From: Rhodopirellula sp.
GTDB lineage: Bacteria > Planctomycetota > Planctomycetia > Pirellulales > Thermoguttaceae
Assembly (NCBI GenBank): GCA_012728855.1
Contig: JAAYEH010000454.1
Location: 1 to 64,000, forward strand
Direction: 5' to 3'
Length of the DNA stretch: 64,000 nucleotides
Position 1 is the first letter of the stretch; every line of letters begins with the position of its first letter. The notes under the pieces are model-generated. The model was not told where the DNA came from. It was given only the letters and a program-made list of their open reading frames with translations, and made no database searches. Below are positions 23,914 to 33,274 of this stretch, piece after piece. The position numbers and the translations under genes are program-made.

Positions 23914-26319
23914 ATGGCGCGACGCGTGCTTGTTTCGGCTGTCCTGAGCTTTCTCGTTGCGGCACCTTGCCCGGCCGTTCGGCTGCTGGCCGCCGATGAC
24001 CTGATCGGGCACTGGAGCTTCGACCGCTTCGACACGGACTCGACGAATGAGGCAGCCGGCCGACAACCTGCGGCGAAAGCATGCGGCGCTACGGCGGTCG
24101 AAGGCATCGCGGGCGGGGCGCTGCGGTTCGACGGGGTCGACGACTACGTCGGCCTGGGCGACCTGGGCGAGCATGAAAGCGTGACGGTGGCTTTCTGGAT
24201 GAAGCCGGAGCGCGTGGAGAAGAAGGACCAGTGGCAAGGCCTGGTCTCCAGCGATGGCTGGGAGGAAGGCGTGCTCCATATCCCCGTCCGCGACCGAGCG
24301 GTCGATGTTTACTTGCACCTCGGCGACAAGGGTCGCGGACATGTGAGCAGTCCGCCGCTGAGCAACGGCCAGTGGTATCACGTGGCGGTCGTCGCCGACG
24401 CGGCCGGTCAGTCGCTCAGCCTGATGCTCAACGGCTTCGAAGTCGACCAGACGAATATCCCCGGCCTCTCGACCAAGATCAAACTGATCGGACAGGTGGT
24501 GGGCCGCGAGTTCGACGGGCAGCGGCCCGGCCGCTATTTCGCCGGAGATATCGACGACGTGCGGATCTACCGCCGCGCTTTGGCCGAGGCCGAGATCAAG
24601 GCGCTCTGCCCCGATGCGCCGTCGCTCAACCGCCGCGATCCGCGGAACATCCGCCTCGGGCACCGCATTCCCGACGAGGGTTATTGCGATCAGCCCTACA
24701 TCGTGATTGCTCCGGACGGCACCTGGATCTGCACGCTCACCACCGGGCCGGGCGTTGAAGGCGATGCGGCCCAGCACGTCGTCTGCACTACAAGCAAGGA
24801 TCAAGGAAAGACCTGGTCGCCTCTGGTCGAAATCGAATCGTCCGACGGCCCGGAGGCATCCTGGATCGTGCCGGTGATCGTTCCCGGCGGGCGGCTCTAC
24901 GGCTTCTATACCTATAACGGCGACGATGTCCGCACCCTGAACGGCAAGAACATTCGCGCCGACGTGATCGGCTGGTACGCGTACAAGTACAGCGACGACA
25001 ACGGCAAAACGTGGTCGGAGCGCTACCGGCTGCCGATGCGGCAGACCGCGTGCGACCGGGGCAACGATTTCCACGGGCAGGTTCGGATCTTCTGGGGCAT
25101 CGACAAGCCGAACGTCGTTGGCGACCAAGTTTATTTCGCCTTTACCAAACTGGGCAAGTTCATGCTCGAAATGGGCGAGGGCTGGTTCTTTGCCTCCGAC
25201 AACCTCTTGACCGAGCGCGATCCGGCGAAGCTCCACTGGAAACTGCTGCCGGAAGGGGAGCACGGCCTGCGCGCCGAGGAGTTCGGATCGGTCCAGGAAG
25301 AGCACAACATGGTCCCCTTGAGCGACGGATCGCTCTACTGTGTCTACCGCACCACGATGGGATATCCCTGCCACGCGTACAGCGCCGACGGCGGGCGGAA
25401 CTGGACGAAGCCGGAGCCGATGACCTACACGCCCGGCGGGCGCACGATCAAAACGCCCCGGGCCTGCCCGATGGTTTGGCGAACCGCCGGCGGCAAGTTC
25501 CTCTTCTGGTATCACAACAACCCCGGCGCCAAGGAGATCTGGCGCGGGCGGAATCCGGTGTGGCTCATCGGCGGCATCGAAAAGGAAGGCCGCATCCATT
25601 GGTCGCAGCCGGAGATCCTGCTCTACGACCCGAATCCGCGGCTGGGGATGAGCTACCCCGACCTGATCGAGCAGGACAGGCGGTACTGGGTTGCGGAAAC
25701 GCAGAAGACCATCGCACGGGTGCATCAGCTCGATCCGGCGCTGGTCGAAGGTCTCTGGAATCAGGGACAAGTTCGCGCGGTCGCGCGGAATGGGCTGATC
25801 CTGGAGGCGACTCCCGCCTCGTCCAACGGCGAATCACGGTTGCCCGGCCCCCTCGATCTCGGCGAGCTTTCCGGTCTTTCGCTCGATCTCTGGTTGCGTC
25901 TCGACGATGGGGCGGCGGGACAGACGATCCTGGATTCCCGTACGCCCGAGGGCGCGGGCCTGCTGCTGGAAACGGCTGAAAACGGTTCGGTGCGTCTGGT
26001 GCTGAGCGACGGCCAGGCAGAAGCGGCCTGGACATGCGATCCCGGGCTGCTGGAGTCCAAGAAGCTTCACCACCTTGTGGCGATTGTCGATGCCGGCCCG
26101 CAGATCATCACGTTCGTCGTCGACGGCGTGCTGTGCGACGGGGGCAACGCCCGCGCCATGGGCTGGACCCGGTATCCGGATCCGCTGGGCGACGTTTCCG
26201 GCACGGGAGAGTTCCGGATCGCGCCGTCGCTGGCGGGTGAACTAAAGTCGTTGCGGGTTTACAATCGCTACCTCCGCACGTCGGAGGCGGTGGCCGGCTA
26301 CCATGCCGGGCCCAAATAG
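23914..26319 (+). CDS. Secreted LamG plus sialidase-fold (BNR) protein
   Basis: This 801-aa protein has a signal peptide (about 1-27), an N-terminal LamG/concanavalin-like domain (about 30-235), a six-bladed sialidase-type propeller (about 240-600) and a second LamG-like domain (about 640-795). Three Asp-box motifs are visible: SKDQGKTW, SDDNGKTW and SADGGRNW. The family includes exo-sialidases and related glycan-active enzymes, but a complete Arg triad could not be confirmed. It follows the GntR gene closely and probably acts on extracellular glycans. Confidence 0.85.
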   Translation: MARRVLVSAVLSFLVAAPCPAVRLLAADDLIGHWSFDRFDTDSTNEAAGRQPAAKACGATAVEGIAGGALRFDGVDDYVGLGDLGEHESVTVAFWMKPERVEKKDQWQGLVSSDGWEEGVLHIPVRDRAVDVYLHLGDKGRGHVSSPPLSNGQWYHVAVVADAAGQSLSLMLNGFEVDQTNIPGLSTKIKLIGQVVGREFDGQRPGRYFAGDIDDVRIYRRALAEAEIKALCPDAPSLNRRDPRNIRLGHRIPDEGYCDQPYIVIAPDGTWICTLTTGPGVEGDAAQHVVCTTSKDQGKTWSPLVEIESSDGPEASWIVPVIVPGGRLYGFYTYNGDDVRTLNGKNIRADVIGWYAYKYSDDNGKTWSERYRLPMRQTACDRGNDFHGQVRIFWGIDKPNVVGDQVYFAFTKLGKFMLEMGEGWFFASDNLLTERDPAKLHWKLLPEGEHGLRAEEFGSVQEEHNMVPLSDGSLYCVYRTTMGYPCHAYSADGGRNWTKPEPMTYTPGGRTIKTPRACPMVWRTAGGKFLFWYHNNPGAKEIWRGRNPVWLIGGIEKEGRIHWSQPEILLYDPNPRLGMSYPDLIEQDRRYWVAETQKTIARVHQLDPALVEGLWNQGQVRAVARNGLILEATPASSNGESRLPGPLDLGELSGLSLDLWLRLDDGAAGQTILDSRTPEGAGLLLETAENGSVRLVLSDGQAEAAWTCDPGLLESKKLHHLVAIVDAGPQIITFVVDGVLCDGGNARAMGWTRYPDPLGDVSGTGEFRIAPSLAGELKSLRVYNRYLRTSEAVAGYHAGPK

Positions 26320-26390
26320 CCGAACGGGTGAGAGTTTGTAAGGACCGCCGAACGAAGAGGTGTCGTATTTGCGTGGGTGGCAAGTCCGAG

Positions 26391-26484
26391 GGGGTCGGGA
26401 GTCTTTTTTCCGTGTCGGCCGGAAAGACTCTGTCCCTGCTCGGAAGCGTTGCCCGGCCGACACGGAAAAAAGACTCCCGACCCC
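26391..26484. repeat. Family B hairpin repeat, copy B2
   Basis: Two perfect 31-bp inverted arms (26391-26421 and 26454-26484) are identical to those of B1 at 14766-14860. The loop is 32 bp and differs from B1 except for a shared CGGAA at its left and AGCGTTGC at its right. It lies between the LamG gene and the TRAP operon, 31 bp before the dctP start. Confidence 0.9.
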
Positions 26485-26515
26485 TTCCCGCTCGCCGATG
26501 CGAAGGAGATTCGAC

Positions 26516-27511
26516 ATGACAAGATCGGTTGTATTGCGTGGGCTTCTGGCCGTCGTCGTGGCGGCGGCCTGTGCCGGCTGTTCCCCTTCGGGCCCGAGCG
26601 GGCCTCGCGAACTGAAGTTGGCTTACGTGATGGCGCCGGGAGGCCCCGCGCATGAGGCGGCGGAGTATTTTGCGAAGTTGGTCGAGGAGAAAACGGCTGG
26701 GAAGGTCCGCGTCAAGCTCTATCCCAGCGCGCAGTTGGGCAACGACCGCGAATTGGCCGAAGGGCTCTCGATCGGCAGCGTCGATATGGTCCTAGGCGGC
26801 ACGGCGCCGATCGGCTGGTATCTGCCGCAATACGGCGCGATCGAAGCCCCGTTCGCCTTTCGCGATTACGAACATTTGGACAACGTGCTCGGCGGCCCGA
26901 TCGGCCGGGAAATCGCCGATGCCTTTGCCGATCAGCGGGGAATCCTCATTCTCGAATGGTGGCACCGCGGCCCGCGCTACCTGACGACCACCCGTCGCAA
27001 AGCGACCACGCCTGCCGACCTCGCCGGGCTGAAACTCCGCGTACCGGAGTTGCCCACCTACATCGAGGCATGGCGGATCCTGGGCACTAACCCGACGCCA
27101 ATTACCTACAGCGAGATCTTCATGGCTCTGAAGCAGGGGATTGTCGAAGGCCAGGAAAATCCGCTCGAAGTGATCTACACCAGCAGTTTCCAGGAGGCCC
27201 AGAAGTACGTGATGAAGACCGAGCATCTGCTGGGCGTCTTCATGCTGATGGCCAACCGCTCCGCTTTCGAGGGCCTTGCGCCGGCCCAACAGGAAGCGAT
27301 CCGGCAGGCCGCCGTCGAGGCCGGCCGCAAGGAGCATGAACTGATGGTTCGCTACGACGAGGAGTTCGCCCGAAAGCTCCAGGAAGCGGGGATGGAATTT
27401 GTCGAGGTCGACCGCCAAGCTTTCCGCGAACCGGTCGTAAGGGAGCTGCCCAAGAAATTCGCGGATGAGTGGGCGCCGAACTTGTTCCAACGGATCGCCG
27501 AAACCGAGTAG
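26516..27511 (+). CDS. dctP: TRAP transporter substrate-binding lipoprotein
   Basis: This 331-aa DctP-family periplasmic receptor has a lipoprotein signal (lipobox AACAGC-like, Cys near residue 21). DctP hallmarks visible are GGPAHEAAEYFAKLVEEKT, YPSAQLGNDRE, the ligand-carboxylate Arg region LAGLKLRVPE and GIVEGQENP. It binds an organic acid or sugar acid and delivers it to the membrane subunits. The start at 26516 follows GAAGGAGA. It heads a P-Q-M operon directly after repeat B2. Confidence 0.93.
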   Translation: MTRSVVLRGLLAVVVAAACAGCSPSGPSGPRELKLAYVMAPGGPAHEAAEYFAKLVEEKTAGKVRVKLYPSAQLGNDRELAEGLSIGSVDMVLGGTAPIGWYLPQYGAIEAPFAFRDYEHLDNVLGGPIGREIADAFADQRGILILEWWHRGPRYLTTTRRKATTPADLAGLKLRVPELPTYIEAWRILGTNPTPITYSEIFMALKQGIVEGQENPLEVIYTSSFQEAQKYVMKTEHLLGVFMLMANRSAFEGLAPAQQEAIRQAAVEAGRKEHELMVRYDEEFARKLQEAGMEFVEVDRQAFREPVVRELPKKFADEWAPNLFQRIAETE

Positions 27512-27518
27512 TGCCGCC

Positions 27519-28013
27519 ATGCAACGCAAACCTCTCAGCCCGGGCGACTGGATCGTGGCCGCCCTTTTCGCCGCCACGATCCTGGTGGTCACCGCGCAGG
27601 TCGTCTGGCGCTACGTCTTCAACAACTCGCTGGTCTGGACGGAAGAACTGTCGCGATTGCTGTTCACCTGGATCATCTTCATCGGAGCGGCGCTGGCGGT
27701 GAAAGAGGGAACCCACATCGGTGTGTCGCTGCTGGTCGACCGCCTGCCGGCGAGCGTCAGACGGCATCTGGCCGCCGCCCGCCTCGTGCTGATCGCGGTC
27801 TTCCTGGCGTTTTTGGCGGTGGTGGGTTTTCAGTGGGTTCGCATGAACGCCAACACCCGCACACCCGCCCTCGGTCTTCCGCTGAACTACGTCCTCTACG
27901 CATCGCTGCCGGCGGCATCCGCGTTGGGCGTGTACTTTGCGGTTCGCCGCGCCGTGGCGTGGTTCCGTGGGCGGATTGAAAGCGAACAAACCGGTGAGGA
28001 GGAGGCATTCTGA
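27519..28013 (+). CDS. dctQ: TRAP transporter small permease
   Basis: This 164-aa, four-helix DctQ subunit has the typical VWRYVFNNSLVWTEELSRLLF segment (VWRYVFNN and WTEELSRL are the hallmarks). It supports the large permease in Na+-coupled uptake. It starts 7 bp after dctP, and dctM begins 1 bp after its stop. Confidence 0.92.
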   Translation: MQRKPLSPGDWIVAALFAATILVVTAQVVWRYVFNNSLVWTEELSRLLFTWIIFIGAALAVKEGTHIGVSLLVDRLPASVRRHLAAARLVLIAVFLAFLAVVGFQWVRMNANTRTPALGLPLNYVLYASLPAASALGVYFAVRRAVAWFRGRIESEQTGEEEAF

Positions 28014-28014
28014 C

Positions 28015-29289
28015 ATGCTCGTGCTGATTGGAATCATGCTTCTGCTGCTCGCCTTGGGAGTGCCCGTGGCTTTTGCCATCGGGATCGCCTCGGCGGCCTA
28101 TATCCTCACGGCGGGCGAGAGTCTGCGGCCGGTGGTTCTGGCACAGATGACCGTGAGCGGAGCCGACTCGTTCATACTTTTAGCCGTTCCGTTCTTCATC
28201 TTCGCCGGGGAACTGATGAACGCCGGTGGGATAACCCGGCGGCTGATCGCCTTTGCGGAATCGCTGGTCGGCAGCCTGCGGGGCGGGCTGGCCTACGTGG
28301 TGGTGATCGTCAATATGATCATGGCCGGCGTGTCCGGGGCGGCCATCGCCGACGCCGCCGCGGTCGGCTCGGTGATGATCCCCAGCATGATCAAGGGGGG
28401 CTACCCCCGCGGCTTCGCCGCCGCGGTCAACGCGTCGGCGGCCACGATCGGCCCGGTAATCCCGCCCAGCGTCGGCTTCATCATTTATGCGTCACTGGCC
28501 AATGTATCCGTCGGGCAACTCTTCCTGGCCGGCGCCATTCCTGGCCTGGTGATGGGGCTTTATATGATGGTCGTTTGCTACCTGATGGCCAGGCGAGCGG
28601 ACCTGCCTCGCAGCGAGCGGACTTCCGCCCGGCGGGTGCTCTACGGTGTGAAAGACGCCGCCTGGGCCCTACTGATGCCGGTGATCATCCTCGGCGGCAT
28701 CCTCGCGGGCGTTGTCACGCCGACCGAGGCGGGCGTGCTGGCCGTGCTTTACGGGCTGTTTGTCGGCCTGGTGGTCTATCGCGAGATCAGGCTCGGCGAT
28801 CTGCCTTACCTGTTGGCCAAATCGGCCAAACAGACGGCCGTGATCATGTTCATCATCGCGTCGGCCAAAACCTTCGGCTGGCTTCTGACCCACATGGGCG
28901 CGCCGGAAACGTTGTTGAACGTCTTCGCCTCGCTATCGGAGCAGCCGTGGGTTTTTCTGCTAATCATCAACCTGGCCATCCTCGCCCTCGGCTGTTTCAT
29001 GGAAGGGGGCAGCCTGATGATCATCCTCACGCCGTTGCTGCTGCCGGTGCTCATGCACTACAACGTGGACCTGGTCCACTTCGGCGTCGTCTTTCAATTG
29101 AACATCATGATCGGCCTGCTGACGCCGCCGATCGGCATGTTGCTCTATGTGATCACCGGCGTATCGGGAGTCGAGATGAGCGAGATCCTCGGCTATCTGT
29201 GGCCTTTCGTGGCGGCCCTCGTGCTGGTATTGCTGTTGATCACCTACGTGCCGGCGATCACGCTCTTTCTGCCGCAACTGCTGACATAG
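28015..29289 (+). CDS. dctM: TRAP transporter large permease
   Basis: This 424-aa DctM subunit has about 12 membrane helices and family motifs PFFIFAGELMNAGGIT, GGLAYVVVIVNMIMAG, SAATIGPVIPPS and GLLTPPIGMLLYVITG. It is the Na+-driven transport channel working with DctP and DctQ. A nearly identical copy of its last 70 codons or so lies at 36366-36576, after the tatA genes. The organic-acid substrate probably feeds the adjacent catabolic block. Confidence 0.94.
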   Translation: MLVLIGIMLLLLALGVPVAFAIGIASAAYILTAGESLRPVVLAQMTVSGADSFILLAVPFFIFAGELMNAGGITRRLIAFAESLVGSLRGGLAYVVVIVNMIMAGVSGAAIADAAAVGSVMIPSMIKGGYPRGFAAAVNASAATIGPVIPPSVGFIIYASLANVSVGQLFLAGAIPGLVMGLYMMVVCYLMARRADLPRSERTSARRVLYGVKDAAWALLMPVIILGGILAGVVTPTEAGVLAVLYGLFVGLVVYREIRLGDLPYLLAKSAKQTAVIMFIIASAKTFGWLLTHMGAPETLLNVFASLSEQPWVFLLIINLAILALGCFMEGGSLMIILTPLLLPVLMHYNVDLVHFGVVFQLNIMIGLLTPPIGMLLYVITGVSGVEMSEILGYLWPFVAALVLVLLLITYVPAITLFLPQLLT

Positions 29290-29537
29290 GACTGGAGGCG
29301 ATCTTGCGACCGCCAGGGCGTGCTCCGGGGAGAATGGAGTCCCTGGCGTGAAGAATTCCAATGTTTGCACGGGGAAATTCGGCGAAATAAGCCCCGGCCC
29401 GTTTCCACCAAGGATGGCTGGGGACACTTTTCTGGAGCTATTGACGGGATCAGGATGAGTTGCTTAAGCTAGCGGCGTGTTCCGTTGGCCGCAGGTCAGC
29501 CGACTTGCGCATCTCCAGATACAAGGATTGCGGCAGC

Positions 29538-31271
29538 ATGGCTCTTTTTGCAGCAGCTCAAGTGCAAGGCCCCGACTTCGTCATGCTCGTGGGCTACTTT
29601 GCGATCATGGTGGGGATCGGGTTTTATTTCTATCGCCATATGAGCGATATGAAAACCTATTTCAGTGGCGGCAATCAGATTCCTTGGTGGCTTTCCGGCA
29701 TCTCGTTCTACATGACGAGCTTCAGCGCCTTTGCCTTCGTTTCGTACTCGGGCCTGGCCTACAAGTTCGGTATGGTGGCGGTGACCTTGTTCTGGGTCAC
29801 TGTGCCCGCGACGCTCTTCAGCGTCTATGTCTTCGCGACCCGCTGGCGGCGAGCGCGGATCGACAGCCCTGTGGAATACCTGGAGACCCGCTATAGCCAC
29901 ACGTTTCGCCAGATCTGCACCTGGCAAGGTCTGCCGGTGACGCTGATCGACGACGCGCTGAAGATGATCGCCACCGGATCGATCGTGAGCGTCGGCATGG
30001 GGATGGGGATGAAGGAGAGCATTTTCTGGTCGGGGGTCGTGATGCTGGCCTACACGTTCATGGGCGGGTTGTGGGCGGTGGTTATCACCGACTTTGTCCA
30101 GTTCGTCGTGCTCTCGGCAGCGGTGGTCATCCTTGTACCGTTGTCGCTGGCGAAGGTCGACGGATTGGCGGGGTTGCTCGAGAGGGCGCCCGACGGATTC
30201 TTCAGCCTGACCACGCCCGAATACAACTGGTTCTTCATTTTCATGACCATCCTCCTCTATTGTGTCGCGTGGAGCAGCACGCGATGGGCGCTGATCCAGA
30301 AGTACTACTGTGTGCCGGCCGAGAGAGACACGCTCAAGTTGGGCTGGCTGGTCGCGATCCTCAATATCGTCGTACCGCCGCTGATGTTCTTGCCGGCAAT
30401 GGCTGCGCAGCAGTTTCTTCCCGGCATTGAAACCATCGAAGTCTACTCGCGCGTCTGCGCGGCGTTGTTGCCTGCCGGCATGTTGGGCCTGGTGATTGCG
30501 GCGATGTTCGCGGCCACGATGTCAACATTGAGCGGGGATTTCAACGTCTGCGCCGGCGTGCTCACCAACGACGTCTACCGGCGGTTGATTCGTCCCCGTG
30601 CCTCGGAGCGGGAACTGGTGCTCGTCGGCCGAGTCTCGACTCTTCTGGTGGGCTTCTTAAGCATCGGCATCGCAATCTGGCTGGCCGGCGGATCGGCGGA
30701 AAAACTCTTCCGAAATATGCTCACCTTGTTCAGTATCGCCGCCGCCCCGCTGGGCGTTCCGATGCTCGTCGGCCTTCTGTCGCGGCGAGCGACGAACGTC
30801 GGTGCGATCCTTGGCTCGCTGGGCGGCATCGTGATCGGCTTGCTCTTGTTCTTCCTGATGCCCGAAAAAGGGGCGGATTTCCTGGGTGCGCATTGGGCGC
30901 CCGAAATGGCCATTTTTGCCGCCACCACGTTAATGACGCTGATCACAATGCTCGTGGTCAGCCTCGCCTTCCCGATGTCGGCCGCGGACGCGGAACGGGC
31001 CGACCGCTTTTACCAGCGGCTGATGACGCCTATTGGACAAACGCCTGAAGATCAGGCCCTGCTGTCGAGCCCAAAGGCCGCTTTTTCTCCGTTCCGAGTG
31101 GTCGGAATCTGCATTCTAGCGATCGGGCTTTTGATGCTGGCGGTGCAACCCTGGGTGGGTGGCACGGCCGGCACGCTGAATGTCGCTTTCGCGGCGGGAT
31201 TCATCGTGATGGGAGGTATGATCACTTGGGCGACACGGGCACGTCCGGCCCGAGGAGACATCGCCGCATGA
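29538..31271 (+). CDS. Sodium:solute symporter (SSS family)
   Basis: This 577-aa, roughly 13-14-helix SSS-family carrier takes up a sugar, sugar acid or related solute with Na+. Hallmarks are YFSGGNQIPWWLSGISFYMT near residue 37, the SPVEYLETRY segment and IAAMFAATMSTLSGDFN (Na2-site Ser/Thr region). The start is ATG 29538, with AAGGATTG upstream; 26 extra codons upstream lack a ribosome site. It follows the TRAP operon in the same direction but after a 248-bp gap in which nothing else was recognised. Confidence 0.9.
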   Translation: MALFAAAQVQGPDFVMLVGYFAIMVGIGFYFYRHMSDMKTYFSGGNQIPWWLSGISFYMTSFSAFAFVSYSGLAYKFGMVAVTLFWVTVPATLFSVYVFATRWRRARIDSPVEYLETRYSHTFRQICTWQGLPVTLIDDALKMIATGSIVSVGMGMGMKESIFWSGVVMLAYTFMGGLWAVVITDFVQFVVLSAAVVILVPLSLAKVDGLAGLLERAPDGFFSLTTPEYNWFFIFMTILLYCVAWSSTRWALIQKYYCVPAERDTLKLGWLVAILNIVVPPLMFLPAMAAQQFLPGIETIEVYSRVCAALLPAGMLGLVIAAMFAATMSTLSGDFNVCAGVLTNDVYRRLIRPRASERELVLVGRVSTLLVGFLSIGIAIWLAGGSAEKLFRNMLTLFSIAAAPLGVPMLVGLLSRRATNVGAILGSLGGIVIGLLLFFLMPEKGADFLGAHWAPEMAIFAATTLMTLITMLVVSLAFPMSAADAERADRFYQRLMTPIGQTPEDQALLSSPKAAFSPFRVVGICILAIGLLMLAVQPWVGGTAGTLNVAFAAGFIVMGGMITWATRARPARGDIAA

Positions 31272-31555
31272 GGCGACCCGCGGCAAGGCCGCCGGAACAG
31301 GTTCTCGAGGTGGGCGTGCAGGTAGAACTCTGAGCAGCGGCCCGCCTGCAATGCCTGTTCAACTGGAAGGGAATCGGCTCGCCGACTGGAAGGTCACAGG
31401 CCAATTTGTTAATTTGAAGGAACTGCTTCCGCTCGAAGCCTATCCTAGCGGAGCCTTCGTGGGGATCGTCCGGCGATGAACTTTGGATCAAGGCAGACGT
31501 ACACAAGACGAGTGATCTTGGAGTAGGCCTTAATTGCGAACGAGTGGAGAGAAAA

Positions 31556-33274
31556 ATGCTCACAGCCATTTTCCTGGTCTGCGCCATTCTTTTCTTTGCC
31601 GCCTATTTCACGTACGGCCGGTTTCTGGAACGGCGGCTGGGCATTGACAACAACCGGCCCACGCCGAGCCACACGGACTACGACGGAGTGGATCGCGTGC
31701 CCGCCCACCCCGCCGTCCTCTTTGGACATCATTTCTCGTCTATTTCCGGCGCCGGGCCGGTCGTGGGTCCGATCATCGCCGCTGTCGCCTTCGGTTGGGC
31801 GGTGCCGCTGGTGTGGGTGGTCGTGGGCGCGATCTTCATCGGCGGTGCCCATGATTTCGCCGCGCTGGTGGCCTCGATCCGCAATCGGGCTCGGTCGATC
31901 GCCGACATCGCCCGCGAGTCCATGTCTCCGTTAGCGTACCGGCTCCTGCTGATCTTCATGTGGCTGGCCCTGGTCTACGTGCTGACCGTGTTCACGGACC
32001 TGACCGCCACGACGTTTGTGGAGGACGGAGGCGTCGCCGCGTCCTCCTGGCTATTCGTCGCGTTGGCGATTTGCTTTGGACTGTCCATCTACCGTCTGAA
32101 GATCCCGGTTGTGTGGTCGACGCTTGTCTTCGTGCCGCTGGTGTTCCTGGCCACCTGGGTCGGCCAGTTGATGCCGATCTCCTCCAGTTGGATCACGTCA
32201 ACGCTGGGACTAAGTCCGGTGAAGGCATGGGCGGTAGTGCTCATTGTGTATTGCTTTGTAGCTTCGGTGACGCCGGTTTGGATCCTGCTCCAGCCGCGCG
32301 ACTATCTGTCCTCGTTCCTGCTGTACGCTTCGATGCTGTTGGGGTTGGTCGGCATCCTCTTCGGCGGATTTGACGTACAGTTTCCGGCCTTTATCACTTG
32401 GAATGCCGCAGGCATCGGCCCGCTGTTTCCCATCGTGTTCATCACGGTGGCCTGCGGTGCGTGTTCCGGCTTCCACTCGTTGGTAGCCTCGGGCACTACC
32501 TCGAAGCAACTCGACAAGGAAAACCATGCGCGGACGGTGGGATATGGCGCGATGCTCGTCGAGGGCATGGTGGCCGTGATCGCGTTGGCGACCGTCATGA
32601 TGCTGGCGCCGGACAATGCGTTGGCGAACAAGCCGCCGCTGACGGTGTACGGAACGGGCATCAGCCGCTTTGCGGCCGTGATCGGGATTCCGGAGAAGTT
32701 GGGGTTCTCTTTTGGCCTGCTGGCTTTGTCGACGTTCATTTTGACGACGCTGGATACGGCGACTCGTCTGGGCCGCTACATTTTCGAGGAGTTCTTCCAG
32801 ATGCGTCCTGGTTCCGCCCGCTACGGCGCGACGCTGGCGACCTTGGCCTTGCCGACGGTGTTCGCCCTGATCACGCTGACGGACGCTCAAGGCCAGCCGA
32901 TTCCCGCCTGGAAGGCCGTTTGGCCGGTGTTCGGTGCGACCAACCAATTACTTGCCGGCTTGACGTTCGTCGTGTTGGCAGTGTGGCTGCGGAAGACGGC
33001 GAGGAAAACGGGGTTCATTTGGGCACCGCTGGCCTTTATGACGGCAGCAACGCTGTATGCGCTGGTTCTGCTGATCCAGCAGTACGGTTTGTCACTGATC
33101 GGTGCCATCGCCATCGTTTTGTTGGCGTTGGCCATCTTGTTGATCGTGGAAGCCGTCCGCACGAATCTGCTGCGATCCGCGGGGGGCGAGCGATCCGGGG
33201 AAGTCCAGCGAAAGGAGCAGCTTTCCTGCGGGGGAAATCGGGACCAGAGCAACTCTGGGAAATTCCAGGAATGA
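31556..33274 (+). CDS. cstA: CstA/BtsT-family carbon-starvation or pyruvate carrier
   Basis: This 572-aa CstA-family membrane protein has PAVLFGHHFSSISGAGPVVGP (the invariant FGHHFSSI.GAGP motif), GGAHDFAALVASIRNRARSI and FGATNQLLAGLT. Relatives import pyruvate or peptides during carbon limitation. ATG 31556 has GGAGAG 5 bp upstream. Its last codons overlap the exchanger pseudogene by 4 bp (ATGA), so the two formed an operon before the exchanger was broken. Confidence 0.9.
   Translation: MLTAIFLVCAILFFAAYFTYGRFLERRLGIDNNRPTPSHTDYDGVDRVPAHPAVLFGHHFSSISGAGPVVGPIIAAVAFGWAVPLVWVVVGAIFIGGAHDFAALVASIRNRARSIADIARESMSPLAYRLLLIFMWLALVYVLTVFTDLTATTFVEDGGVAASSWLFVALAICFGLSIYRLKIPVVWSTLVFVPLVFLATWVGQLMPISSSWITSTLGLSPVKAWAVVLIVYCFVASVTPVWILLQPRDYLSSFLLYASMLLGLVGILFGGFDVQFPAFITWNAAGIGPLFPIVFITVACGACSGFHSLVASGTTSKQLDKENHARTVGYGAMLVEGMVAVIALATVMMLAPDNALANKPPLTVYGTGISRFAAVIGIPEKLGFSFGLLALSTFILTTLDTATRLGRYIFEEFFQMRPGSARYGATLATLALPTVFALITLTDAQGQPIPAWKAVWPVFGATNQLLAGLTFVVLAVWLRKTARKTGFIWAPLAFMTAATLYALVLLIQQYGLSLIGAIAIVLLALAILLIVEAVRTNLLRSAGGERSGEVQRKEQLSCGGNRDQSNSGKFQE

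Noticed and set aside
29430-29470. TTGACG with a downstream AT-rich hexamer as a promoter for the SSS symporter
   Set aside because: The -10 candidate (TTAAGC) is too poor to call.
31272-31555. A 42-codon ORF from ATG 31351 between the SSS and CstA genes
   Set aside because: It has no ribosome site or recognisable family. It could be a gene fragment but cannot be supported.
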